Below are positions 1 through 8,061 of a DNA stretch of 64,000 bases, piece after piece (position 1 is the first letter of the stretch; each line of letters starts with the position of its first letter). Both the position numbers and the translations under genes were made by a program. The notes under the pieces were generated by a model. That model worked only from the letters and a program-made list of their open reading frames with translations, did no database searches and had not been told where the DNA came from. Origin of the DNA: Aureimonas fodinaquatilis (GTDB lineage: Bacteria > Pseudomonadota > Alphaproteobacteria > Rhizobiales > Rhizobiaceae); NCBI RefSeq assembly GCF_008369445.1, contig NZ_VTWH01000002.1, positions 1,002,988 through 1,066,987 on the forward strand. The letters run 5' to 3'.

Positions 1-127
1 CATCCGCACGAAACTCGCCAAAATACTTCGTAATCGCAGCCGTCAAAGACGTCTTGCCATGGTCAACGTGACCAATCGTACCAATGTTCACGTGCGGCTT
101 GTTCCGCTCGAATTTGCTCTTCGCCAT
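1..127 (-). CDS. tuf: Elongation factor Tu, N-terminal part (cut by window edge)
   Basis: Only the first 42 codons are present. EF-Tu is the GTPase that delivers aminoacyl-tRNA to the ribosome. The reading begins [20 protein letters not shown], and the P-loop GHVDHGKTS follows directly, as in all EF-Tu proteins. The start ATG is at 125-127, preceded by an AGGAAACCGG-like ribosome site. The next conserved neighbours upstream are tRNA-Gly and tRNA-Tyr on the same strand, a common tRNA-tuf arrangement in proteobacteria, but here an opposite-strand acyltransferase gene lies between. The rest of the gene is outside the window. Confidence 0.97.
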   Translation of the reverse strand, partial: MAKSKFERNKPHVNIGTIGHVDHGKTSLTAAITKYFGEFRAD

Positions 128-449
128 GTCCGGTTTCCTGCAGCCTAGCTCAGTTAGAACTGCGGGCGACATAAAGGCTCATTCGAAGAATTACAAGCCA
201 GCATATCTGCAAACGGTTCTGTTGCGGTGAAATACCCTGCCCCACGGCGCCGGCTGGCGCCAGCCTTTGCGCCCTTCAAAGATCACAAAGCGCAAAGCAG
301 CACCGGCCAGTGCTGTGAACAACCGCGGCACGATTCGGCATAGGTTCCACGCATCCGCAAAATGATGCCCAAGCTTTACGGCCAAAGCATCTTTGCTCTC
401 ATCAGTTGCCCGATCAACTTGTCTGAAGTAGTGAGCGCTAAAAGGGTGG
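128..449. other. Divergent intergenic region, tuf / acyltransferase
   Basis: These 322 bases must hold the start signals for tuf leftward and for the acyltransferase rightward. No promoter is clear enough to mark. A 64-codon open frame on the minus strand at 191-385 has no recognisable content and I do not call it a gene. No tRNA, hairpin terminator or repeat was seen. Confidence 0.5.
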
Positions 450-1541
450 ATGGAAACAAAACCAATGCAACAACCTAAGGTAGTGGAAGACTACTTATCA
501 GATAAATTCAAACCGGATCAAAACAATTTACATCTTATAAGATTGATTGCCGCCATAGCTGTTATCTATGGCCATTCATATGCTGTAACGATGGAAGGCG
601 GGGCGGATTTCATCAATAGAAATCTTGGTTTCGGCTTTACCGGCGGCCTGGCCGTCGATGCGTTTTTCGTCATCAGCGGCTTTCTTGTTACGGCCAGTGT
701 CATGAAAGGTGACTGGATTTTCTTCATCACCTCACGCGCGTTAAGAATTTTTCCAGCACTCTGGGCATGCCTCTTGCTGACGGCCTTTGTTTTTGGCCCG
801 TTGCTCGCGACAGGCCCATATGACTGGTCGGCGGCGCTGGACTATTTCTGGAGATTGGCCACCCTGCAACAGTTCATGCTGTTCATACCCGGACTGTTCA
901 CAGGGCTGCGAGATCAAGCTGTGAATGGAGTGCTCTGGTCTGTGCTGATAGAGGCCGAGATGTATTTTTGGACCCTCGTGCTCTTCGCTTCAGGAATCCT
1001 CAGACGTCGGGCGATCTTCAATACATTGTTTTTTATGACGCTCGTCGCAGGGTATTTTTCGCCGGGCGGTGTTGTACTGGGCTATGGTGCAACAGACCGC
1101 CACGTGATGCTGCTGTATGTTATCGGTGCATTTTTCTGGATCAACCGTGATATCATCAGGATCAATTCTATAGGCATCTGCCTGTGCATATTGCTCGGAG
1201 CCCTGACACAAGGAACGCCCAAATTCGAATATGCCTATCTGTTGATCCTTCCCTATCTGGTTTTCTCACTCGCAACCGGTCTCAAAATTCCGTGGTTCGA
1301 CAATGTCGACTATTCCTACGGGGTTTATTTGTGGGGATGGCCGATTCAACAATCGATATTGCTGCTCTATCCGGCGATGACTGTGGTTGAAAACCAGCTC
1401 ATAGCCATTCCGCTGGCACTTTTTGCCGGGGCCGCCTCATGGCACTTCATCGAGAGGCCCGCTCTGCGGCACAAGAGAGCAGTATCTGAACGTATACGGT
1501 CGCCATTCAGAGCAAAGCCTTTGGCCCAAACGGTGCCGTGA
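450..1541 (+). CDS. Acyltransferase family 3 membrane protein (OafA/YrhL-like)
   Basis: A 363-residue polytopic membrane protein of the acyltransferase-3 family, which moves acetyl or other acyl groups onto surface sugars or lipids at the inner membrane. About ten hydrophobic segments are visible. The N-terminal core (HLIRLIAAIAVIYGHSY) has the usual R-x10-H spacing, with the catalytic-type His in GHSY near residue 42. FFVISGFL (residues 71-78) and the C-terminal SYGVYLWGWPIQQ are also family hallmarks. The start ATG at 450 follows AAAGGGTGG. The acceptor is unknown. The gene stands alone, opposite in strand to tuf and the tRNAs on either side, and its 5' third looks more AT-rich than its neighbours. 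That suggests an insertion, possibly by horizontal transfer. Confidence 0.88.
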   Translation: METKPMQQPKVVEDYLSDKFKPDQNNLHLIRLIAAIAVIYGHSYAVTMEGGADFINRNLGFGFTGGLAVDAFFVISGFLVTASVMKGDWIFFITSRALRIFPALWACLLLTAFVFGPLLATGPYDWSAALDYFWRLATLQQFMLFIPGLFTGLRDQAVNGVLWSVLIEAEMYFWTLVLFASGILRRRAIFNTLFFMTLVAGYFSPGGVVLGYGATDRHVMLLYVIGAFFWINRDIIRINSIGICLCILLGALTQGTPKFEYAYLLILPYLVFSLATGLKIPWFDNVDYSYGVYLWGWPIQQSILLLYPAMTVVENQLIAIPLALFAGAASWHFIERPALRHKRAVSERIRSPFRAKPLAQTVP

Positions 1542-1690
1542 GGCTGGGAACCGCGACTGTGCGCATGGCCGTTGGCCACGAGGTGCGTAAAGCCGTGAAT
1601 GCACGCGGCCTTACAGCCCACTGGCAATCAGCGGACACAGAGACCGGGCGCGACGCGAAACAGATTGTATGGGAAGGCTGGAGCGGGTAG
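1490..1690 (+). other. Possible C-terminal gene remnant running into tRNA-Gly
   Basis: Directly after the acyltransferase stop, another frame stays open from 1490 to a TAG at 1688-1690, inside the tRNA-Gly gene. Its translation from about 1544 (LGTATVRMAVGHEVRKAVNA and on) has protein-like composition and ends GWSG. There is no good start codon or ribosome site. It could be the tail of a gene lost when the acyltransferase arrived, or simply chance. I do not recognise a family. Confidence 0.2.
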
Positions 1691-1752
1691 CGGGAATCGA
1701 ACCCGCGTATTCAGCTTGGAAGGCTGCTGCTCTACCATTGAGCTATACCCGC
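1679..1752 (-). tRNA. tRNA-Gly (anticodon TCC)
   Basis: On the minus strand the acceptor stem GCGGGTA pairs with TACCCGC, with discriminator T and an encoded CCA (complement of 1679-1681). The anticodon arm reads CAGCCTTCCAAGCTG with TCC in the loop, and the T arm is GCGGGTTCGATTCCCGC. The total is 74 nt with CCA. It lies 33 nt after tRNA-Tyr in the same direction and is probably co-transcribed with it. Confidence 0.96.
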
Positions 1753-1785
1753 AAAGGCCGAAACGCCCTAAATACCAGATGACAA

Positions 1786-1870
1786 TGGTGGAGGGAGTTG
1801 GATTTGAACCAACGTAGGCTAAGCCAACGGATTTACAGTCCGTCCCCTTTAACCACTCGGGCATCCCTCC
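1786..1870 (-). tRNA. tRNA-Tyr (anticodon GTA)
   Basis: A class II tRNA with a long variable arm, 85 nt including the encoded CCA. The acceptor stem GGAGGGA pairs with TCCCTCC. The anticodon arm is GGACTGTAAATCC with GTA. The T arm reads TTGGTTCAAATCCAA. It precedes tRNA-Gly in transcription and diverges from rlmB. Confidence 0.96.
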
Positions 1871-2027
1871 AGACCTGTCGTCCGGCATTCAGACATTGCG
1901 AAGCAGCTGGAAACCAAGCTGGTGCGTCTCTGCTTCGAGCGGCGTTATGAAGGCCCGAGCGGCATCTGTCAACATGACTTCGACATCCCTTGTTGAGGAA
2001 ATTTACCAGCTTGGTTATGAGCAGCAT

Positions 2028-2840
2028 ATGAGCAAACAACCGTCGTCACACACACCCAAAGATTCTCACTATGCAAGGTTGCGCCGCGCGCACCGCGACC
2101 GCCACGCGGAGCCCGCCAAACCGGCGGTTGACGGCATTGTGCGGCTCTATGGCCTGCACACAGTGGTTGCGGCTCTTGCCAATCCCCGACGCAAGCTCAT
2201 TCGGCTCTATGCAACCCGCAATGCAGTGAACCGGCTGGAAATTGATCCCGAAAACCTGTCCTGCCCCTTCGAACTGGTCGAGCCAAGAGTTCTTGATTCG
2301 GAACTGGGTTCAGATGCTGTGCACCAGGGCGTGATGCTGGAAACCCGCCCGCTTCCGCCGCTGGGGCTCGACCATCTGGATGCGGCCGATCTGGTGCTGG
2401 TCCTGGATCAAGTCACTGATCCACATAATGTCGGAGCGATTCTTCGGTCGGCGACAGCGTTCGGTGCAGGTGCTGTCGTGACGACCACACGCCATTCTCC
2501 GCAGGAATCCGGCGTGCTTGCCAAATCGGCTTCCGGAGCGCTGGAGGAAATTCCCTATTTGCAGGTGGTTAATCTGGCAGAGGTGCTGGAAGACCTGACC
2601 CGGCGTGGATTTCAAACCATTGGCCTTGATTCGGATGGGCCAATGCCGTTGGAGCAGACTTTCAATGGCAAGCGGTTCGCTCTTGTTCTGGGCAGTGAAG
2701 GCAAAGGCTTACGCCAGAAAACTCGTGCAACGGTTGATGCGCTTGCACGGCTGGAAGCGCCCGGCGCTATCCGTTCATTGAATGTTTCGAATGCTGCGGC
2801 TGTGGCACTTTATGCGGCACGGCGGGCGATAACGTCTTGA
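2028..2840 (+). CDS. rlmB: 23S rRNA (guanosine-2'-O-)-methyltransferase RlmB, SpoU family
   Basis: SPOUT-class methyltransferase that methylates the 2'-OH of G2251 in the 23S rRNA P-loop, using SAM. The three SpoU motifs are present: LDQVTDPHNVGAILRSA, LVLGSEGKGLR, and LNVSNAAAVALYAARR near the C-terminus. The N-terminal third carries the substrate-binding domain (GIVRLYGLHTVVAALANP). The frame is open from 1896, but the first 44 codons look non-coding. The ATG at 2028 (MSKQPSSHT) gives 270 residues, normal for the family. Its position beside tRNA-Tyr/tRNA-Gly/tuf is shared by many rhizobia. Confidence 0.93.
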   Translation: MSKQPSSHTPKDSHYARLRRAHRDRHAEPAKPAVDGIVRLYGLHTVVAALANPRRKLIRLYATRNAVNRLEIDPENLSCPFELVEPRVLDSELGSDAVHQGVMLETRPLPPLGLDHLDAADLVLVLDQVTDPHNVGAILRSATAFGAGAVVTTTRHSPQESGVLAKSASGALEEIPYLQVVNLAEVLEDLTRRGFQTIGLDSDGPMPLEQTFNGKRFALVLGSEGKGLRQKTRATVDALARLEAPGAIRSLNVSNAAAVALYAARRAITS

Positions 2841-3308
2841 GGCCCCGATCAGCCGGGAAGGCAACTTAGCACTCTGTTCCACTTTGCGAATTGTTCTGCA
2901 TGTCGGCAGATTCGCAGTTTGCCAGCAGGATGAGCGCACGTCGCTCCAGAGCGCGCAGCCGCACATCGCGCAAGGTCAGGGGAAGCCGGACAGCGCGGGG
3001 TGCATGCGGCATATCAGCCATGGCCCGGCGTTGCATGCGGTTCAGAAGCAGAAGTTCAAAGGACAATCGCTGACGCAGAGTTTCCACCAGTCGCAGCTGC
3101 CGCCCCAACCTTTTGTCCGCCTTTCCTTCTGTTGATTCTGACAACAAACGACTTCCCCGATTTCGCCTTCGCAGCCAAAGTTATCTTGTCGCGAAAGAAA
3201 AGTCTGTCATTCTTGTGCCAATAATCGTAACGGCATTCTACCCTTGGGTGTCATTGGCTCGCGCGCTGATTGAATGACTATAGGGTTGCATCCACACAGG
3301 GGACTCTA
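2841..3308. other. Intergenic region with one doubtful small ORF
   Basis: 468 bases between rlmB and the TRAP operon. The right end should contain the dctQ promoter, since TRAP transcription starts here. Apart from the doubtful minus-strand ORF listed separately I see no tRNA, repeat or strong hairpin. Confidence 0.4.
2866..3147 (-). CDS. Doubtful small basic protein (93 aa)
   Basis: An open frame with a TTG start that has a fair ribosome site (GGGGAAG, 7 nt upstream). The product is Leu/Arg-rich and likely helical (KRLGRQLRLVETLRQRLSFE). I do not recognise a family. Two overlapping plus-strand frames are also open in this stretch, which is what GC-rich non-coding DNA often gives. The gene may not be real. 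Confidence 0.25.
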   Translation of the reverse strand: MLSESTEGKADKRLGRQLRLVETLRQRLSFELLLLNRMQRRAMADMPHAPRAVRLPLTLRDVRLRALERRALILLANCESADMQNNSQSGTEC

Positions 3309-3848
3309 TTGGAACCACTTCTCGCGTTTTCAAAGGGTGTGGACCGTTTGAATGCCGGTTTTGCGGCAGTGGCAGACTATCTCGTTCTGTTTGCAGTGCT
3401 GGTGAGTGCGGGCAATGCTGTTGCCCGGTACCTCTTCAACCTCAGCTCGAACAGTATGCTGGAAATCCAGTGGTATATGTTTGCTGGCATGGTTCTGCTG
3501 GGTGCCGCCTATACTCTGAAGTTGAATGAGCACGTGCGGGTTGATGTGTTTTACTCACTCTTTTCGCAACGCAATCGACTGCTGATCGACATATTCGGCT
3601 TCACGGTTCTGTATCTGCCAGTGATTTTCTATTTCACCTGGCTGTGCTGGCCCATGTTCTGGCGCTCTTTCATCTCTGGCGAAACATCCATGAATGCCGG
3701 CGGCCTGATTCTCTGGCCGGCCAAACTGATGCTGCCGCTTGGCTTCGGGCTTCTGTTCCTGCAGGGCCTTTCAGAACTGATCAAGCGCTTTGCCGCGCTC
3801 AGAGGCTTGATCGCAATGGAAACAAAATACGAAAAGCCGCTGCAATAA
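3309..3848 (+). CDS. dctQ: TRAP transporter small permease (DctQ)
   Basis: Small membrane subunit of a tripartite ATP-independent periplasmic transporter. Four hydrophobic segments are visible, with the family-typical stretches MLEIQWYMFAGMVLLGAAYTLK, which leads to EHVRVDVFY, and GGLILWPAKLMLPLGFGLLF. The frame is open from a TTG at 3270. The TTG at 3309 is preceded by GGGGA at good spacing and gives 179 residues, so it is the preferred start. dctM follows after 30 nt. The periplasmic binding protein gene dctP lies just beyond, convergent on the other strand. Confidence 0.9.
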   Translation: MEPLLAFSKGVDRLNAGFAAVADYLVLFAVLVSAGNAVARYLFNLSSNSMLEIQWYMFAGMVLLGAAYTLKLNEHVRVDVFYSLFSQRNRLLIDIFGFTVLYLPVIFYFTWLCWPMFWRSFISGETSMNAGGLILWPAKLMLPLGFGLLFLQGLSELIKRFAALRGLIAMETKYEKPLQ

Positions 3849-3878
3849 CGGCTGATACCGCTGCGAGGAACGCGTTGG

Positions 3879-5387
3879 ATGTTCGAATATGGGCCAATGC
3901 CGCCGTTGATGTTCGGCAGCATGATCGTTTTTCTGTTGTTTGGCTTTCCTGTAGCGTTTTCTCTGGCAGCCGTCGGAATGCTGTTTGGCATTCTTGGCGT
4001 GGTTTTTGAGCATTTCAGCCCGGCCCTTTTGAATGCACTGCCATTGCGGTTTTACGGCACAATTTCCAATGACTTGCTTCTGGCGATTCCGTTTTTCACG
4101 TTCATGGGCGCCATTCTTGAGCGGAGCGGGCTGGCTGAGGATCTCTTGGAAGGCTCTGGCCAGTTGTTCGGTCCCCTGCCCGGCGGACTGGCCTATGCGG
4201 TCATTCTGGTGGGTGCGGTTCTGGGCGCTATCACCGGCACGGTTGCAGCCTCCGTCATCGCCATGGGCGTGGTCTCGCTGCCGGTGATGATGCGGTATGG
4301 CTATAATATGCGCCTGGCAACCGGCGTCATTGCGGCTTCGGGCACGATAACCCAGGTTATTCCACCATCGCTTGTGCTCATCATCCTTGCCGATCAGCTT
4401 GGCCGTTCCGTTGGTGACATGTATGCGGGTGCGATTGGCCCATCAATCCTGCAGATTCTGATCTTTTTGACATTCATTTTCATCATGTCTCGCCTGCGTC
4501 CGGAAATGATGCCGCCGCTGCCGCCAGAAGCGAGGACAATGCGCGGCTGGCCGCTGATCTGGCGGGTTATCAAGGCCATGGTGCCGTCACTTCTGCTGAT
4601 TTTTGTGGTGCTTGGCACCATGTTTATGGGCCTTGCAACCCCCACCGAGGCCGGCGCCATGGGCGCTGTGGGTGCAATGATACTGGCTGCATTGCATGGG
4701 CGACTGAACTGGACACTCATTCGGCAGGCCATGGCAATGACAATGCGCCTGACTGCAATGGTGGTTTTCATTCTGCTCGGCGCGACGGTGTTCAGCCTGG
4801 TGTTCCAGGGAATGGATGGCGGTCACTGGATCCAGTATATGCTGTCACACATTCCGGGCGGCGCGATCGGCTTTCTGATTTTCGTCAACATCTTCATCTT
4901 CTTCATCGCATTCTTTCTCGACTTTTTTGAAATCGCCTTCATCGTCGTGCCGCTGCTGGTCCCCGTTGCCAATGCTCTCGGCATTGATCTGATCTGGTTT
5001 GGCGTGCTGCTTTGCGTGAACATGCAGACATCCTTCATGCATCCGCCATTTGGCTTTGCACTGTTTTATCTGCGCGGCATCGCTCCGCCCGAGGTCAAGA
5101 CTTCCGACATCTACCTGGGCGCTATACCATGGCTCATGCTGCAACTGGTTCTTGTGGCCATTCTCATTTTCTGGCCGGAGTCTGTGACTTACTTCATCAC
5201 TCCGGAAGCGGTGGTGGATCCGTCGACCATCCAGTTGAACATACCAATGCCCGAGCAACCGGCAGGTGGCGGCTTGCCAGGTGGCCTTGCGCCGCCCAGC
5301 TTCGGCACTCCACCGCCTCCAAGCTTTGGCGCACCTGCCCCACCCAGTTTTGGTGCGCCGCCCCCGCCAAGCTTCGGGGCGAACTGA
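3879..5387 (+). CDS. dctM: TRAP transporter large permease (DctM) with Pro-rich tail
   Basis: Large permease subunit of the TRAP transporter, which forms the Na+-driven solute path. It has about 12 hydrophobic segments. Family motifs include AITGTVAASVIAMGVVSLP and the cluster PTEAGAMGAVGA. The core ends near residue 445. A tail of about 55 residues follows with four PPSFG units (APPSFGTPPPPSFGAPAPP and on) ending at SFGAN. The tail is not part of the usual DctM domain and should be exposed at one face of the membrane. With dctQ and the convergent dctP (TakP-like), the likely cargo is a 2-oxo or hydroxy monocarboxylate. Confidence 0.93.
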   Translation: MFEYGPMPPLMFGSMIVFLLFGFPVAFSLAAVGMLFGILGVVFEHFSPALLNALPLRFYGTISNDLLLAIPFFTFMGAILERSGLAEDLLEGSGQLFGPLPGGLAYAVILVGAVLGAITGTVAASVIAMGVVSLPVMMRYGYNMRLATGVIAASGTITQVIPPSLVLIILADQLGRSVGDMYAGAIGPSILQILIFLTFIFIMSRLRPEMMPPLPPEARTMRGWPLIWRVIKAMVPSLLLIFVVLGTMFMGLATPTEAGAMGAVGAMILAALHGRLNWTLIRQAMAMTMRLTAMVVFILLGATVFSLVFQGMDGGHWIQYMLSHIPGGAIGFLIFVNIFIFFIAFFLDFFEIAFIVVPLLVPVANALGIDLIWFGVLLCVNMQTSFMHPPFGFALFYLRGIAPPEVKTSDIYLGAIPWLMLQLVLVAILIFWPESVTYFITPEAVVDPSTIQLNIPMPEQPAGGGLPGGLAPPSFGTPPPPSFGAPAPPSFGAPPPPSFGAN

Positions 5388-5391
5388 ATGC

Positions 5392-5423
5392 AAAAAGGCC
5401 GCAGCGTGAACTGCGGCCTTTTT
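5392..5423. terminator. Bidirectional rho-independent terminator, dctM / dctP
   Basis: A perfect 13-bp stem AAAAAGGCCGCAG / CTGCGGCCTTTTT with loop CGTGAA, flanked by A and T runs on both strands. It sits between the convergent dctM and dctP genes and can end transcription from both. Confidence 0.93.
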
Positions 5424-5444
5424 GCTTGTTTAGTCTCGGTGGGT

Positions 5445-6548
5445 TTATTGGCCCGAGGCTTGCTTGCTGTAAGCGTAGGTGTCGTTGGTGAACTCTGCCA
5501 CCCGGAACCACTCATAGCTTTGCGAACGGAACTGATTCCACGGATCGAACATCGCTTTCCAACGTGGATTGGTTTCACCCAGTTGCTTGTACAGCGCCTG
5601 GGAGGAATCATAGGAAGCATCCAGCACATCACGTGGCAGCGGACGCAATTGAACGCCTTTGCCCACCAGTGAACGAATGGCCTGCATATTCTTCACATCG
5701 TAATCTGCCAGCATGGAAATGTTGCAGGCACGGGAAACTGTGTCCAATGCCGCCCGGTAGCTTGCAGGCAGTTCATCGTATTTCTGTTTGTTGAAAACGT
5801 AGTGAACTGTTGGACCTGCTTCCCAGAATGCCGGGTAATAATAATAAGGTGCAACCTGATAGAAGCCGAGCTTCTCATCATCATAGGGGCCGACAAACTC
5901 GGTTGCATCGAGGGTGCCACGTTCCAATGCCGGGTAAACGTCGCCGCCGGCCAATTGCTGACCAATGACACCCAACGGTGCCAGAACCTGCCCTGCAATA
6001 CCTGCGATGCGCATTTTCAGGCCGTTCAGATCCTGAACGCTGTTGATTTCCTTGCGGAACCAACCGCCCATTTGCGTGCCGGTGTTGCCGCCCGGGCGAG
6101 CAACGACATTGTACGGCTCAAGAAAAGAGTCGATCGCCTCATTGCCACCGCCATTGTAAAGCCAGGCATTCTGCTGACGGGCGTTCAATCCAAAGGGAAT
6201 CGACGATCCAATAGCAAATGTCGGGTCCTTGCCGACATAGTAGTACAACACCGTGTGAGCGCCCTCGACCGTCTGATCGCCCACCGCGTCCAGTGCGGCA
6301 AGGCCTGGAACCAACTCACCTGCCGGAAAAACATCGATTCTGAATTTGCCATCTGTCAGGTCGGAAACCGATTTGGCAAAGAACTGACTGCTGCCAAAAA
6401 GCGTGTCCAGCGTATTTGGAAAGCTGGATGTCATGCGCCAGCGAATGCTGGGCGATTCCTGCGCGATTGCCGGCGCGGCAAGGGTTGCACCGGCCAAAGC
6501 CGCGCCACCAGCCAGACCAGACTTGAGAATGAAGTGTCGACGATCCAA
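5445..6548 (-). CDS. dctP: TRAP transporter substrate-binding protein, TakP-like (DctP family)
   Basis: Periplasmic solute-binding protein for the TRAP permease. The N-terminus DRRHFILKSGLAGGAALAG, then AAPAIAQ, resembles a Tat-type or long Sec signal. The mature part has PGGNTGTQMGGWFRKEI, the conserved Arg-containing LNGLKMRIAG, and YYPAFWEAGP. These resemble TakP and lactate-binding TRAP proteins that bind 2-oxo or hydroxy acids through a cation. The frame is open to 6632, but the TTG at 6546-6548 has a GGGAGG ribosome site five bases upstream and begins right at the signal peptide (368 aa). It is convergent with its permease genes. Confidence 0.92.
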   Translation of the reverse strand: MDRRHFILKSGLAGGAALAGATLAAPAIAQESPSIRWRMTSSFPNTLDTLFGSSQFFAKSVSDLTDGKFRIDVFPAGELVPGLAALDAVGDQTVEGAHTVLYYYVGKDPTFAIGSSIPFGLNARQQNAWLYNGGGNEAIDSFLEPYNVVARPGGNTGTQMGGWFRKEINSVQDLNGLKMRIAGIAGQVLAPLGVIGQQLAGGDVYPALERGTLDATEFVGPYDDEKLGFYQVAPYYYYPAFWEAGPTVHYVFNKQKYDELPASYRAALDTVSRACNISMLADYDVKNMQAIRSLVGKGVQLRPLPRDVLDASYDSSQALYKQLGETNPRWKAMFDPWNQFRSQSYEWFRVAEFTNDTYAYSKQASGQ

Positions 6549-6760
6549 TGATGCCTCCCAAGATTCGGCGATGTTGCCGAAGTAAACCGAGCGATCAAAC
6601 GCCTCAGGGTTGCAGTTTGCAAGATGGCGCACGAACGCAGGGCGTTTTCAGCCCAAAATTCGCAACAAATTTGCTACCGTGTAGCGAATTTGCGGCAACC
6701 TGTTCAAAATGCAATTTTGCGGGTGCACAGCAAAAATCTTTGTGCTATTGCCCCGTCTGT

Positions 6761-6836
6761 GCCGGCTTAGCTCAGCTGGTAGAGCACCTGATTTGTAATC
6801 AGGGGGTCGCGGGTTCGAGCCCTGCAGCCGGCACCA
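6761..6836 (+). tRNA. tRNA-Thr (anticodon TGT)
   Basis: 76 nt including encoded CCA. The acceptor stem GCCGGCT pairs with AGCCGGC, with discriminator A. The anticodon arm CCTGATTTGTAATCAGG holds TGT, and the T arm GCGGGTTCGAGCCCTGC is normal. It stands alone, with no partner tRNA nearby. Confidence 0.95.
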
Positions 6837-7038
6837 TTCGAATATGTGCTTCGCGCAAATTCTTCAATTTCCCATCAAATTTTGTCGCGTTGCCATCGCC
6901 GTGCAGGCGATTCAAAAGTCGCATTAAATCCCATGCGACATGAGTGCGACATGGAACGGGCATTGACCCTGCGGCTTATCAGGCCAGGCATCTGCATCGA
7001 CACTGAACTGTCTCATGGCATTGCCGGTGGCTAATTTG

Positions 7039-7076
7039 CAGACAGCCGCGAACGCAACAACGTTCGCGGCTGTCTG
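7039..7076. terminator. Long hairpin between tRNA-Thr and iolB
   Basis: A 16-bp perfect stem (CAGACAGCCGCGAACG / CGTTCGCGGCTGTCTG) with loop CAACAA. It lies about 40 nt beyond the end of iolB (minus strand), so it most likely ends the catabolic operon. There is no long T run, so termination efficiency is uncertain. Confidence 0.7.
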
Positions 7077-7115
7077 GCAGTCGGTCCGTGCGGAAATTCT
7101 TGACCCGTTGCCTCG

Positions 7116-7949
7116 CTATTTGAACTTGTCGCGCATTGCACCAAGGCCCGGAATATAGTCGATCAGATGGTCGTGAGTCTGATCGAAATGCTGAACCAGC
7201 CCCCGCTGATCGCGGCCCACCAATATGGTGAAAACATAGGCGCTGTGACCGGGCGAGGTTACCGTTGGGTGATAGCCCGTCGGTAGCAGGTAAGTATCGC
7301 CGTCTAGTGTCATGACCGCTTCCGGGGTTCCGTTATCATGATAATGGAACTGCGCGCCAAAGCCGGTCGGCGGGTTGTAGCGATAATGATACAGCTCGGC
7401 ATGGTTGGTTTCACCGTTGCGATGAGTGTCATGCTTGTGTGGAGGGTAGCCCGACCAGCAGCCATCCTCAGCGTACAGCTCGCTCACCAGCAGGTTGCCC
7501 GCGCGGTCATTGGCATTCTGTCCAAGGATATGAAAAATCTCGCGCTTTGATTTTGTGTCGGAGGAGCCCACCACCACACTTTCAACCTCGTCTGGTCCGA
7601 CGCGGAACGGCTTGCGCGCTTCGGTGAAGGCCCCGCCAGCGACAACGGCCTCAAGTGACGAGGTTGCCGTTATCGTAAATGGCTGTCCTGTGCCAAGGTA
7701 AACGCTGTCTGCCTTGCCCGACCAGATGTCCCTCCGGCCGCCAACACCCGTGAAAAGCTCAGTGCCGACGGCAACGTCGCATTGACCGGTCTGAACAACG
7801 ACCACCGTTTCAAAGCCTGGCACATCCAGCGTCAGGCTCTCACCTGAGGCCAGGCGGATACGATTGAAATAGACATCCGGGAGATGCGGGTTACCGGCAT
7901 CGACAATTGAGCGGTTGGCATTGTCTTCATTGCGTAAGATCAGGCTCAT
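7116..7949 (-). CDS. iolB: 5-deoxy-glucuronate isomerase family protein (IolB)
   Basis: Bicupin isomerase of the IolB family, which in myo-inositol breakdown turns 5-deoxy-D-glucuronate into 2-deoxy-5-keto-D-gluconate. The metal-site region YPPHKHDTHRNGETNHAELY matches the family (PPHKHD and the Glu of AELYHYR), and the C-terminal PTGYHPTVTSPGHSAY is also typical. The start ATG at 7947-7949 gives 277 residues, close to family length; the 32 extra upstream codons look non-coding. It is the last gene of an eight-gene leftward run. No iolC, iolD, iolE or iolG is in the window, so the true substrate may differ. Confidence 0.85.
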   Translation of the reverse strand: MSLILRNEDNANRSIVDAGNPHLPDVYFNRIRLASGESLTLDVPGFETVVVVQTGQCDVAVGTELFTGVGGRRDIWSGKADSVYLGTGQPFTITATSSLEAVVAGGAFTEARKPFRVGPDEVESVVVGSSDTKSKREIFHILGQNANDRAGNLLVSELYAEDGCWSGYPPHKHDTHRNGETNHAELYHYRYNPPTGFGAQFHYHDNGTPEAVMTLDGDTYLLPTGYHPTVTSPGHSAYVFTILVGRDQRGLVQHFDQTHDHLIDYIPGLGAMRDKFK

Positions 7950-8061
7950 GCGGCATTCTCCGTGGATTGAAAAGACTGGATGTTTCAGACTTCGGCTGCG
8001 ATGCCGCCCGGGCCAGGAGTGGAAAGGGCGGATTCGCCGGGGCAATCGAGCCTGGCGGCTT

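Noticed and set aside
191-385. 64-codon minus-strand open frame upstream of tuf
   Set aside because: No domain and no ribosome site; it occupies the promoter region needed by two genes.
4845-5393. 182-codon minus-strand frame opposite dctM
   Set aside because: It is antisense to a fully supported DctM gene and reads as shadow.
7116-7949. myo-inositol catabolic operon
   Set aside because: Only an IolB-type gene (and a distant mmsA) are present; the defining iolC, D, E and G genes are not in the window.
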